From the NCBI RefSeq assembly GCF_001449115.1, contig NZ_LAIJ01000012.1:424947-488946 (forward strand): 64,000 bases of DNA, written 5' to 3'. Each line of letters starts with the position of its first letter. Positions within the stretch are counted from its first letter, which is position 1. This DNA is from Occallatibacter gabretensis (lineage in GTDB: Bacteria; Acidobacteriota; Terriglobia; Terriglobales; Acidobacteriaceae). A program made the translations under genes and the position numbers. The notes under the pieces were generated by a model. That model was not told the origin of the DNA, ran no database searches, and was given only the letters and a program-made list of their open reading frames with translations. Of the stretch, positions 44,378 to 52,993 are shown one piece after another.

Positions 44378-46363
44378 ATGCCCCGTACCAGAATTTGTCT
44401 GCGACTAAGCGGTTTTCTGCTGACCACGCTGCTCTGCGTCTCAGCGGCGAGCGCGCAAACTCCAATTCCAGATCCACGCAGCGTCGACGCAACAGACATT
44501 GGAGAGCGCATCGAGCTCGGGCCGCTATGGCTCTTCCAGCCCGGCGACAATCCCGAATGGGCATCGTCTACATTTGACGACACCAGCTGGCAGGTCATCT
44601 CGGCCAACAAGCAGCTCCTTGACTACAACATCCGCGACATCCGCTTCGGCTGGTATCGCATGCACATCCATCTCCGTACTGACGCGCCCCCACCTGCCAT
44701 CACCCTCGATTCCACCCTCGGCACGTATGAAGTCTTCGCCAACGGCATCTCCCTCGGCGGCAACGGCCCCATTCCCGGCGCAACCTACCGCTATCAATAC
44801 CGTCTGCTCGCCTTTCCGGTTCCACAATCAGCAATTCCCTCAACTGGCGACCTCGTCGTCGCCATCCGCTTCGCTATAAATCCTGCAGGCCGCCAGATCC
44901 GCACCCATGGGCGTCGCACCGCCACGCCCATCGGCTTCGAGTCGCACATCTTCCTCACCAGCCCCGCGCAGGCCGACATCAATGCCAGCTTCATCAGCGC
45001 TCACAGCACATGGGCGCTCTTCCTGCTCGCGGGCCTCGCCTTCCTCACCTGCGTCATCGCCCTCGGCCTCTATCTCGCCCTCAGTACGCGCAAGGAATAC
45101 CTCGCCGCCGCCGCCGCTCTCTTTGCCTACGGGCAGCTTTTTCTCTGCGACATCTGGCTCATGCTCGGTGATCGCACTCCATTCTCTGACTGGATCGATT
45201 ACGCCCTCTTCGGCATCGCCCAGGGTCTGCTCCTTGAGTTCTTCCGCATCCTGCTTGCACCTTACCTTGGCAAAAAACGCCCCCGCTGGCTGCTCATCGC
45301 GCAAATCATTGTCGTGGGTTCCGCGCTGGCTGGCCCGCTCGTCAACTACGGCCTGCCCGGCATCTACCAGTTGGGCTTGATCACCTTCTTCCTCCCCACG
45401 CTCGTCGTGGAAGCAATCGTCCTGGCGCTCCTCATCCGCAGCTGGCGCGCCGGCAGCACAGAAGCCCGCATCCTCACACCCGCAGTCGTAGCCGTCGTCA
45501 CCTCCAGGGGATGGGTCTTCGCCCGTTATCTGGTCCTCTTCCTGAATCAGCCCTTCAGGCTGCCCGCGCTTCCCTCTCTCCATCTCGGTAGTTACTCCAT
45601 CACCTTCGACAACCTCTGTGACGTCCTCTTCTTCCTCTGCATCCTCCTCTTCCTGGTCTTCCGCACCGTCGGTATCGCCCGGCATAACGCAGAAGCCGCC
45701 ACGGAGATGGACGCCGCGCGCACCCTGCAGAACCTGCAGCTCACGCGCTCAAAGGATGTCACTCCGGGCTTTGACGTGCAGGTCGAATACCACCCAGCCA
45801 AAGAAGTAGGCGGCGATTTCTTCTTACTCTCTTCCGGCAAAGACGGCTCGCTGCTCGCAGTTGTGGGGGATGTCAGCGGCAAGGGCCTGCAGGCGGCCAT
45901 GCGCGTCGCAGCCATTCTCGGCTCGCTGCGGCGCGAAGACTCGCGCGATCCCTCCATCGTGCTCTCAAACCTGAACCTGGAGCTTCTGGGCCAGACCGAA
46001 ATCGGCTTCACCACTGCCTGCTGCATCCGCATTGAGCAATCCGGCAACTACACCCTCGCAAGCGCAGGCCACATCCCTCCCTACATTGCAGGCGCAGAAG
46101 TGGCCACATCGCCTGCCCTCCCGCTCGGCCTTGCCGCCGCCGCAGACTACGAATCCATAACCGGACGCCTCGCACCCGGCCAGACACTTTTCCTTATCAC
46201 AGATGGCGTCGTAGAAGCGCGTTCCCCATCCGGCGAACTCCTCGGCTTTAAGCAAACCGAAGAGCTCATGTCCGGCCACACCGCCAGCCAGATAGCCCAT
46301 GCCGCACGCTCCTTCGGTCAGGAGGATGACATCATCGTCCTGTCCATCGCCTTTGCATCCTGA
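44378..46363 (+). CDS. 7TM-DISM receptor-type SpoIIE/PP2C phosphatase
   Basis: The 661-residue protein has, in order: a signal peptide; an extracellular galactose-binding-like domain (about residues 40-200, 'PLWLFQPGDNPEWASSTFDD', 'GWYRMHIHL'); seven membrane helices (~205-420); a short coiled segment; and a SpoIIE-type PP2C domain (~450-661). Metal and catalytic motifs are present: 'EVGGDFFLL', 'VVGDVSGKGLQAA', 'FLITDGVVEAR' and 'EDDIIVLSIAF'. Such proteins sense an outside ligand and dephosphorylate an anti-anti-sigma factor. No anti-sigma or STAS partner is near. The start ATG 44378 has GAGGG just 3 bases before it. Confidence 0.9.
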   Translation: MPRTRICLRLSGFLLTTLLCVSAASAQTPIPDPRSVDATDIGERIELGPLWLFQPGDNPEWASSTFDDTSWQVISANKQLLDYNIRDIRFGWYRMHIHLRTDAPPPAITLDSTLGTYEVFANGISLGGNGPIPGATYRYQYRLLAFPVPQSAIPSTGDLVVAIRFAINPAGRQIRTHGRRTATPIGFESHIFLTSPAQADINASFISAHSTWALFLLAGLAFLTCVIALGLYLALSTRKEYLAAAAALFAYGQLFLCDIWLMLGDRTPFSDWIDYALFGIAQGLLLEFFRILLAPYLGKKRPRWLLIAQIIVVGSALAGPLVNYGLPGIYQLGLITFFLPTLVVEAIVLALLIRSWRAGSTEARILTPAVVAVVTSRGWVFARYLVLFLNQPFRLPALPSLHLGSYSITFDNLCDVLFFLCILLFLVFRTVGIARHNAEAATEMDAARTLQNLQLTRSKDVTPGFDVQVEYHPAKEVGGDFFLLSSGKDGSLLAVVGDVSGKGLQAAMRVAAILGSLRREDSRDPSIVLSNLNLELLGQTEIGFTTACCIRIEQSGNYTLASAGHIPPYIAGAEVATSPALPLGLAAAADYESITGRLAPGQTLFLITDGVVEARSPSGELLGFKQTEELMSGHTASQIAHAARSFGQEDDIIVLSIAFAS

Positions 46364-46400
46364 AACCCTGCGTTTATCCTGCTCCGAGAGGATTCTTCTC

Positions 46401-47819
46401 ATGCCCTGCTTCACCCGGCTCTTCCGCGCCTCGCTTCTGCTTGCTCTCGCCTCTGTTTCTGCACTCTCGCTCACCGCCCAAACCATCGACACCATCGACC
46501 CGGCCCTCAAAACCAAAATCGACCGCATCGCCGCCGGTGTCATGGAGCAGCGCGGAGTTCCCTCAGCCTCCATCGCAGTTATTCAGCACGGCAAGCTCGT
46601 TTTCACGCACGCCTACGGCCTGGCGCACATCAATCCGGACAAGCCAGCCACGCCGGAGATGCGCTATTCCATCGGGTCGATCTCCAAACAATTCACTGCT
46701 GCCGCAATTCTCCTTTTGCAGGAACAGGGCAAACTCACCCTCGACGACCCGGTCGGCAAATACATCCCCGATCTCACCCGCGGCAACGAGATCACCATCC
46801 GCCAGGTTCTCTCCCACACCTCCGGCTACCAGGATTACTGGCCCGAGGACTACCTCATGACACCCATGATGAAGCCCACCACGGGTCAGTACATCCTCGA
46901 CACCTGGGCCAAAAAACCGCTCGACTTCGAGCCCGGCACGCAGTGGCAGTACTCCAACACGAACTTCGTCATCGCAGGCCTGATCGTTGAAAAAGTCTCC
47001 GGCCAAAAACTCATGGAATTCCTCGGCGAGCATATCTTCCACCCGCTCGGCATGAAGAGCGTCTATGACACCGATCAGGACAAGCTCACCTCCACAGACG
47101 CCACAGCCTACATCCGCGCCGCCCTCGGCCCGCTACGCCCCGCCCCCAAGGAAGGCCGCAACTGGATGTTCGCCGCCGGCGAGCTGGCCATGACACCGCA
47201 CGACCTCGCCCTCTGGAACGAAAGCCTCATCGCCCAATCCATCCTCAAGCCCGAAAGCTACAAAGAAATGTTCACCAGCATCAAGCTCAAAGGCGGCCCA
47301 AAAGACGGCCAGGACACGCATTACGGCCTCGGCATCTTCGTGCGCAAGTATGACAACCATCTCCTCCTCGAACACTCGGGAGAAGTCACCGGCTTCGTTG
47401 CCGAAAGCATGATCCTCCCCGACGATGGCGCTTCCGTCATCGTCCTGACGAATCACATGGCCTCAGGCGCGTCTCAAATCGCAACGATGACCGCTGACGC
47501 CATCCTCGGCTCCAAATCCTCCGCCCCTCTACAGCAAGCCCTCGAAATCTACCACGGCCTCCAGCAGGGCAAAATCGACCGCTCGCTCCTCGCGCCCAAC
47601 CTCAGCGACTACTTCGACGCGCAAACTCTCGCGGACTTCAAAACCAGCCTCGGCCCTCTCGGAGAGCTGCTCTCCTTCATCCCGACCGGCGAATCCCTCC
47701 GCGGCGGCATGACCGAGCGCTCCTACCGCATCGTCTATCCCTCACGTCGCCTCTCCGTCTCCACGTACACCTACCCCGACGGTAAGCTAGAACAATACCT
47801 CGTCTCTCCCGCAGACTGA
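46401..47819 (+). CDS. secreted class C beta-lactamase-fold serine hydrolase
   Basis: The 472-residue protein has a signal peptide, then the serine-hydrolase motifs: 'SISK' at residues 93-96 (nucleophile Ser and Lys), 'WQYSNTNF' (Y-S-N) and 'LEHSGEVTGF' (H-S-G, replacing KTG). This is the AmpC/D-aminopeptidase/esterase superfamily; the substrate may be an ester, peptide or D-amino-acid compound. The C-terminal ~120 residues form a separate small domain. GAGAGGA precedes ATG 46401. It follows the phosphatase gene by 37 bases. Confidence 0.92.
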   Translation: MPCFTRLFRASLLLALASVSALSLTAQTIDTIDPALKTKIDRIAAGVMEQRGVPSASIAVIQHGKLVFTHAYGLAHINPDKPATPEMRYSIGSISKQFTAAAILLLQEQGKLTLDDPVGKYIPDLTRGNEITIRQVLSHTSGYQDYWPEDYLMTPMMKPTTGQYILDTWAKKPLDFEPGTQWQYSNTNFVIAGLIVEKVSGQKLMEFLGEHIFHPLGMKSVYDTDQDKLTSTDATAYIRAALGPLRPAPKEGRNWMFAAGELAMTPHDLALWNESLIAQSILKPESYKEMFTSIKLKGGPKDGQDTHYGLGIFVRKYDNHLLLEHSGEVTGFVAESMILPDDGASVIVLTNHMASGASQIATMTADAILGSKSSAPLQQALEIYHGLQQGKIDRSLLAPNLSDYFDAQTLADFKTSLGPLGELLSFIPTGESLRGGMTERSYRIVYPSRRLSVSTYTYPDGKLEQYLVSPAD

Positions 47820-47840
47820 AGCGGCTTTGAAAGGGCACGG

Positions 47841-47923
47841 CTGGTAGGCCGGGGATTTATCCCCGGCACCTGGAGGTCGGAGGAAAAGATTTTCGGGCTT
47901 TAGTCCCTGAGGACGCTTCTCAA
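47841..47923. repeat. dispersed repeat family B, copy 1
   Basis: GGTAGGCCGGGGATTTATCC opens the element (stem GCCGGGGAT 47848-47856 with ATCCCCGGC 47859-47867), and CGGGCTTTAGTCCCTGAGGA with CTTCTCAA ends it, about 20 bases before the amidohydrolase start. The second copy is at 51119-51204. Confidence 0.7.
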
Positions 47924-47943
47924 ACTCTGTTTCGGAGAAACCA

Positions 47944-49395
47944 ATGCACGCTGCACGCCTGCCCATCTCTCTTCTCGCTCTCGTCGCTTTCACCGCCGCA
48001 GCCCAGCAGCCCCGCAACCCTCTCGCCACCTACATTTCCGTGCCGGAGCCCACCGTCGCACTCACGCATGTCGAAGTCATCGATGGCACAGGAACAGCTC
48101 CCGTCCTCGACCAAACCATCCTTCTCGCAAACGGCAAAATCGAGAGCATCGGCCCCGCATCCTCAGCTAAAATTCCCACCGGCACGCGCATCCTCGACCT
48201 CACCGGCCACACCGTCTTCCCCGGTATCGTCGGCATGCACGAGCATCTCTTCTACACCGAGCCGGAAAACTCGAGTCTCCACGCATTCCTCATCGGCCAA
48301 TCGCTCCAGACCGCCCCGCGCCTCTACCTCGCCGGCGGAGTCACCACTGGCCGCACCACCGGCAGCATCGAGCCCTACGCCGATATCACCCTCCGCACCC
48401 GCATTGAAAAAGGTCTCGACCCCGGCCCGGATCTCGACATCACAGGCCCCTACCTCGACGGCCCCGGCACCTTCATCATGCAGGCAGTCCCGTTGCAGGA
48501 CGCCGCCTCAGCCCGCGCCGCCGTCAACTACTGGGCCGATCAGGGCGTCACCTCCTTCAAGGCCTACATGTTCATCAAGCCTGAGGCCCTCAAAGCAGCC
48601 ATCGACACAGTCCACGCCCGCGGTCTCAAGATCACCGGCCATCTTTGCTCTGTCTCCATACCAGAAGCCGCGGAGATGGGCATCGACAACCTTGAACACG
48701 GCCTTCTCGAAGACTCCGAATTCACCCCCAACCGCAAGCCCGGCATCTGCAGCCCCGGCAACGCAGGCATAAAGGCAATCGCGGACACAGTCGATATCAA
48801 CGGCCCGCAGGTCCAGGCGCTCATCCACACCCTCGTCGACCACCACGTCGCCATCACATCCACACTCGCCATCTTCGAGAGCTTCACGCCCAACCGCCCG
48901 CCCATGTCCTTCCTCGATCGCGAGCACGACTCCATGCTCCCGGAAGCCTGGTCCTCCGTCCTCGAAAATCGCGCCTACATCGCCCCTGGCGGCGAAAAAT
49001 CCCCCTGGCTCGCCGCTTTCAAAAAAGAAATGGCCTTCGAGCATGCCTTCGCCGCTGCCGGTGGCCTCCTCATGGCCGGCTGCGATCCCACCGGCTACGG
49101 CGCAGTCCTCCCCGGCTTCGGCGACCAGCGCGGAATCGAGCTGCTAGTAGAAGCCGGCTTCACGCCAGTTCAGGCCATCCAGATCGCCACACAAAACGGC
49201 GCGCGTTACCTCGGTCGTGACAAGCAGATCGGCACCATCGCGGCAGGCAAGCAGGCGGACCTAGTCATCGTCAAAGGCGACCCCGCCAAAAACATCTCCG
49301 CCGTGGAAAACGTCGAATACGTCTTCAAAAAAGGCATCGGCTACGACCCGGCAAAACTCATCGAATCCACCCGAGGCATGGTCGGAATCCGCTGA
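47944..49395 (+). CDS. secreted metal-dependent amidohydrolase
   Basis: The signal peptide ('LPISLLALVAFTAAAQQ') is followed by a 483-residue amidohydrolase of the imidazolonepropionase/prolidase-like type. 'ALTHVEVIDGTG', 'VFPGIVGMHEHLF' (metal HxH), 'GVTTGRTTG', 'SFKAYMFIKPEALKAAI' (metal-bridging Lys region), 'ITGHLCSV', 'DNLEHGLLEDSEF', and 'GCDPTGYGAVLPGFG' (catalytic Asp) are visible. Cyclic dipeptidase or related amide hydrolase is the best guess. CGGAGA lies upstream of the ATG. Confidence 0.9.
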   Translation: MHAARLPISLLALVAFTAAAQQPRNPLATYISVPEPTVALTHVEVIDGTGTAPVLDQTILLANGKIESIGPASSAKIPTGTRILDLTGHTVFPGIVGMHEHLFYTEPENSSLHAFLIGQSLQTAPRLYLAGGVTTGRTTGSIEPYADITLRTRIEKGLDPGPDLDITGPYLDGPGTFIMQAVPLQDAASARAAVNYWADQGVTSFKAYMFIKPEALKAAIDTVHARGLKITGHLCSVSIPEAAEMGIDNLEHGLLEDSEFTPNRKPGICSPGNAGIKAIADTVDINGPQVQALIHTLVDHHVAITSTLAIFESFTPNRPPMSFLDREHDSMLPEAWSSVLENRAYIAPGGEKSPWLAAFKKEMAFEHAFAAAGGLLMAGCDPTGYGAVLPGFGDQRGIELLVEAGFTPVQAIQIATQNGARYLGRDKQIGTIAAGKQADLVIVKGDPAKNISAVENVEYVFKKGIGYDPAKLIESTRGMVGIR

Positions 49396-49453
49396 TATGC
49401 GACAAGCAGGATCTCAAAATTTCGCTCGGAGATTTACTGAAAGGCACTAGCTA

Positions 49454-49654
49454 TCATGGCTTTTCTGCGAGGCTGGCATGCTCGGTCTTGCCGTAAATTG
49501 CCCAGAGCATCGCAGCGATCCAGCCAATGCCGGTCCAACCCAGAAAGAAACTAAGCAGGAAAATCAGAGAAATATCGGCACATTTGCGACGCTGCACAAT
49601 AATTGCCGGTACCGCGTATAGTGCTGCACCCAGGATGGAGAGGAAAATACGCAT
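49454..49654 (-). CDS. small membrane protein of the superinfection-immunity family
   Basis: The 66 residues hold two helices ('IFLSILGAALYAVPAIIVQ' and 'LIFLLSFFLGWTGIGWIAAMLW'). The pattern 'LSFFLGWTGIGWIAAMLWA' matches the family named after the T4 Imm superinfection-immunity protein, which is widespread in bacterial chromosomes without phage context. ATG 49654 is used; a TTG at 49684 would add ten residues. It is divergent from ffh. Confidence 0.75.
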   Translation of the reverse strand: MRIFLSILGAALYAVPAIIVQRRKCADISLIFLLSFFLGWTGIGWIAAMLWAIYGKTEHASLAEKP

Positions 49655-49725
49655 CGTAACTCTGACGAAGACGGAGTGGGTCAATCCGCTGCAAATCAGG
49701 CTATCCGATACACTAGTAACTGTCT

Positions 49726-51117
49726 ATGTTCGAAACACTCACAGATAAGCTCCAGCGCGCCTTCAAAACCCTCCGCGGCCAGGGCACGCTCACCGAAGAA
49801 AACATCGCCGAAGCCCTGCGCGAAATCCGTGTCGCCCTCCTTGAAGCCGACGTCAACCTGAACGTCGTCAAAGAGCTCATCGAGCACATCCGCGCCAAAG
49901 CCGTCGGCACAGAAGTGATGACCGCGCTCTCGCCCACCGAGCAGATCACCAAGATCGTTCGCGACGAGCTCATCGCCATCCTCGGCAAAGACACTGCGCG
50001 CTTCAACTTCGCCCCGCAGCCGCCCACCGTCATCCTCATGGCCGGCCTCCAGGGCTCCGGTAAAACCACCACCTCCGGCAAGCTCGCCGCATGGCTCAAA
50101 AAAGGTGGCCGCCGCCCGTTGCTGGTTTCGGTAGACGTCTACCGTCCCGCCGCCCGCGAGCAGCTCAAGGTCGTCGCCAAATCCATTGACGCCAAAATCT
50201 ACGAAGGCGACCTCAAGGGCGAGCAGCCCGGCTCAGCGCTGGTAGAGCGCCTGGCGAGCGAAGCGAGGCGCGAGGCCCGCAACTTCGGCTTCGACACGCT
50301 CATCGTCGATACCGCAGGCCGCCTGCACATCGATGAAGAGCTGATGAAAGAAATGGAGCGCCTCAAAAAGCTCCTCAACCCGCAGGAAATCCTCTTCGTC
50401 GCCGACGCCATGACCGGCCAGGACGCCGTCAACTCCGCGCTCGATTTTCATACTCGTCTCGGACTCACTGGAGTAGTCCTGACAAAAATGGACGGCGACG
50501 CCCGCGGCGGCGCAGCGCTCTCCATCCGCCACGTCACCGGCCAGCCCATCAAGTTCATCGGCGTCGGCGAAAAGCCCGATGCCTTCGAGCCCTTCCACCC
50601 CGACCGCATCGTGGGCCGCATCCTCGGCATGGGCGACATCCTCTCGCTCGTCGAAAAAGCCGAAGCCACACTCGACCGCAAAAAGTCCGAAGACTTCGCC
50701 AAGAAGGCGCTGCTCGGCGACGGCTTCACCCTCGAAGACTTCCGTGACCAGCTCCGCCAGATCAAAAAGCTCGGCTCCATGGAATCCATCCTCAAGATGC
50801 TCCCCTCGGTCGGCCCCTTCGCCGGCATGTCCCAGGCCGCGCAGAACGTCGACGAAAAACAATTCGTCCGCCTCGAAGCCATCATCAACTCCATGACGCC
50901 GCACGAGCGCCGCAACCACGAGATCATCTCCGGCTCGCGCCGCAAGCGCATCGCCGCCGGCTCCGGCACCAGCGTGCAGGACGTCAACATGCTCCTCCGC
51001 CAGTACGCGCAGATGAGCAAGATGTTCAAGCAAATGGGCAAAGGCGGCCTGGCCAAACAAATGATGCGCGGCGGCATGAGCAGCATGATGGGCGGCCGCC
51101 AGAAATTCGGGCGGTAG
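49726..51117 (+). CDS. ffh: signal recognition particle protein Ffh
   Basis: The 463-residue SRP54 GTPase has the N helical bundle, G motifs 'GLQGSGKTTTSGKLA' (residues 107-121), 'DTAGRLHIDEELM', 'TKMDGDARGGAALS' and 'FIGVGEKPDAFEPFHPDR', then the Met-rich M domain with the 'SGSRKRIAAGSG'-like RNA-binding loop and a 'MMRGGMSSMMGG' tail. It targets membrane proteins to the Sec translocon. No 4.5S RNA is seen nearby. Confidence 0.98.
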   Translation: MFETLTDKLQRAFKTLRGQGTLTEENIAEALREIRVALLEADVNLNVVKELIEHIRAKAVGTEVMTALSPTEQITKIVRDELIAILGKDTARFNFAPQPPTVILMAGLQGSGKTTTSGKLAAWLKKGGRRPLLVSVDVYRPAAREQLKVVAKSIDAKIYEGDLKGEQPGSALVERLASEARREARNFGFDTLIVDTAGRLHIDEELMKEMERLKKLLNPQEILFVADAMTGQDAVNSALDFHTRLGLTGVVLTKMDGDARGGAALSIRHVTGQPIKFIGVGEKPDAFEPFHPDRIVGRILGMGDILSLVEKAEATLDRKKSEDFAKKALLGDGFTLEDFRDQLRQIKKLGSMESILKMLPSVGPFAGMSQAAQNVDEKQFVRLEAIINSMTPHERRNHEIISGSRRKRIAAGSGTSVQDVNMLLRQYAQMSKMFKQMGKGGLAKQMMRGGMSSMMGGRQKFGR

Positions 51118-51118
51118 A

Positions 51119-51204
51119 TTGGTAGGCCGGGGTTTTAACCTCGGCAATCAAAGGCAGCACAAAATCTGTCCGGGCTTTAGCCCCTGCGGGATGCTCTTCT
51201 CAAC
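51119..51204. repeat. dispersed repeat family B, copy 2
   Basis: GGTAGGCCGGGGTTTTAACC (stem GCCGGGGTT with AACCTCGGC) is followed by CGGGCTTTAGCCCCTGCGGG and CTTCTCAA, ending just before the peroxiredoxin ATG. It starts one or two bases after the ffh stop. Confidence 0.7.
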
Positions 51205-51205
51205 C

Positions 51206-51862
51206 ATGACAACCACCAGCCTGCAAGACCAGCTCGACGAGATCACCTCCAACACCCGTAAGCTGGTGCAGGCCGATCGCCTCGCCATCAGCGAGCGCTC
51301 CGTCGAGGACCTCTTCGCATCAGGCATCGAAGACCGTATCGTTCCGGCAGGCGCACAAGCTCCAGAATTCTCTCTGAAAGATGCAAGAGGAAAAGCCGTC
51401 AGCAGCAAAGACCTGCTCTCCGTAGGCCCGCTCATCGTCAAATTCTTCCGCGGTCGCTGGTGCAGCTACTGCGCAACAGAGCTCGAAATCTGGCGCGACC
51501 TCTACGGCCGCATCCGCGAGCACGGTGCAGTCATGGTCGCCATCAGCCCGCAGACCGCTCGCCAGAACGACTTCATGGCGGGCCAGCACGGCCTTCCTTT
51601 TCCATTGCTTTCAGACCCTGGAAACAAGGTCGCCACGCAATTCGGCCTCACCTACACGCTCTCGCAGGACATGCAGCACTACTACAAATCCATCCTCGTC
51701 AATCTGCCGTTCATCAACAGCGATACCAGCGGCACGCTCGCACTCCCGGCCACATACGTGATCAGCCGCAACGGCAGCGTCCTCTTCGCAGAAGCCCACT
51801 CCGACTTCCGCGTCCGCCCCGAGCCGGAAGAAGTCCTCGCCGCCGCCTTTTCAGCGCGCTGA
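51206..51862 (+). CDS. peroxiredoxin-like thiol protein (AhpC/TSA type)
   Basis: The 218-residue protein starts with a ~45-residue helix-rich N-terminal part, then a thioredoxin-fold domain with 'FRGRWCSYCATELEIW' (Cys86, Cys89), 'LIVKF' and 'LPFPLLSDPGNKVATQFGL'. The CxxC form sits between AhpC and thioredoxin-like peroxiredoxins and suggests thiol peroxidase activity. I chose ATG 51206; earlier ATGs (51191 and further up) fall inside the family B repeat and make poor N-termini. Confidence 0.88.
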   Translation: MTTTSLQDQLDEITSNTRKLVQADRLAISERSVEDLFASGIEDRIVPAGAQAPEFSLKDARGKAVSSKDLLSVGPLIVKFFRGRWCSYCATELEIWRDLYGRIREHGAVMVAISPQTARQNDFMAGQHGLPFPLLSDPGNKVATQFGLTYTLSQDMQHYYKSILVNLPFINSDTSGTLALPATYVISRNGSVLFAEAHSDFRVRPEPEEVLAAAFSAR

Positions 51863-51897
51863 AATCCAGCTCAGCCACCCTCTCCCCCATGAAGGTC

Positions 51898-51959
51898 GTC
51901 ATCCTGACCGTAGCCGTCTTTCAGGCGGAGGGAAGGACCCGCTTTTGTTTTTTCGAGTG
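51898..51959. repeat. dispersed repeat family A, copy 2
   Basis: GTCATCCTGACCG begins at 51898 and GAAGGACCCGCTTTTG lies at 51932-51947, close to the copy at 18618. The right half overlaps the 3' end of the yggU gene. Confidence 0.65.
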
Positions 51960-52268
51960 TTCTCCCACAATCTGCCGCACCCTCTCCACCGAAACCCCAC
52001 GCAATAAAAACACCTTCCCCCGCCCCAACTCCCCCGAAATAATCTCCACCCTCGACTTCGCCAAACCAAACGCATCGGCCAGAAACGCAATCAGCGCCTC
52101 ATTCGCCCGCCCCTCAACAGGCGGAGCCTGCACAGCAATTTTGATCTGAGCTGAATCACCCTCGCCGTAGACGCCCACAATGGCAGTCTTCTTCGCACCC
52201 GGCTGCGCCCGCACAGCCAGCGTAACGCCATCTTTCGTCTCGCGAATCACTCCGCCGGCCCAGTCCAC
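51921..52268 (-). CDS. yggU: DUF167/YggU family protein
   Basis: The 115-residue protein has the YggU core 'DGVTLAVRAQPGAKKTAIVG', 'IKIAVQAPPVEGRANEALIAFL', 'SRVEIISGELGRGKVFLLRGV'. Function is unknown; its place after yggS is common. The last ~13 residues ('EHSKKQKRVLPSA') are encoded by a family A repeat, so the natural C-terminus has probably been replaced. The start overlaps the yggS 3' end by 22 bases. Confidence 0.9.
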   Translation of the reverse strand: MDWAGGVIRETKDGVTLAVRAQPGAKKTAIVGVYGEGDSAQIKIAVQAPPVEGRANEALIAFLADAFGLAKSRVEIISGELGRGKVFLLRGVSVERVRQIVGEHSKKQKRVLPSA

Positions 52269-52993
52269 AGCGCACGCTTGCCAAACAGCGCCGTCCCAAT
52301 CCGCACCCGCGTCGCACCTTCCAGAATCGCCAGCGCAAAATCCCCGCTCATCCCCATCGAAAGCACATCAAACTTCAACTGAGCATGCGCAGCAGCCCAC
52401 CTATCCCGCCACTCACGCAACGCACGAAAACAAGCCCGCGTCTCCGCCTCCGGAACACCAAAAGGCGCAATCGTCATCAGCCCGCGCATATGCAGATGCT
52501 CAAGATCCGGCAGCCGTTCCAGCAGCGCCGCAGCCTCTGCAGATTCAGGCTCCAGCCCATCCTTCGACTCCTCCGGACTCAGCTTCACCTCAATCAGCAC
52601 CGGCAGCCGCTTATGCAACTTGCCCGCCGCATCATTCAGCCGCTCCGCCAGTTTCACTGAATCCAGCGAATCTACAGAATCAAACAACTCCACAGCCCTC
52701 ACCGCTTTATTCGACTGCAAATGCCCAATCAAATGCACAAAAATCGGCTCATCCGTAGCAGCCATCGGCCCCGTGCAGCGGCACGGCTCAAGCTCCGGCG
52801 CCTTGCCCGCAAACTCCTGTACGCGATTCTCACCAAACAGCTGCAGACCCAGTTTTTCGGCCTCCAGAATCGTCTCCGCCGGATACGTCTTCGACACCGC
52901 CATCATCTCAATCTCGTGGCGCGACCGTCCCGCAGCCTTGCAGGCCGCATGAATCTGCTCTTCCACTTTTTCGAGATTTTCTTTCAGTGACAT
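52247..52993 (-). CDS. yggS: YggS/PLPBP family pyridoxal phosphate homeostasis protein
   Basis: The 248-residue TIM-barrel protein binds PLP through Lys in 'MMAVSKTYPAETI' and has 'LFGENRVQEF', 'HLIGHLQSNKA', 'PVLIEVKLSPEESKDG' and 'HLHMRGLMTIAP', all family blocks. It controls free PLP and amino-acid balance. The start overlaps the stop of the DUF4188 gene (TAATG), and the 3' end overlaps yggU. Confidence 0.95.
   Translation of the reverse strand: MSLKENLEKVEEQIHAACKAAGRSRHEIEMMAVSKTYPAETILEAEKLGLQLFGENRVQEFAGKAPELEPCRCTGPMAATDEPIFVHLIGHLQSNKAVRAVELFDSVDSLDSVKLAERLNDAAGKLHKRLPVLIEVKLSPEESKDGLEPESAEAAALLERLPDLEHLHMRGLMTIAPFGVPEAETRACFRALREWRDRWAAAHAQLKFDVLSMGMSGDFALAILEGATRVRIGTALFGKRALWTGPAE

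Noticed and set aside
49454-49654. Prophage remnant suggested by the superinfection-immunity family
   Set aside because: No integrase, structural, lysis or attachment-site sequence is present nearby.
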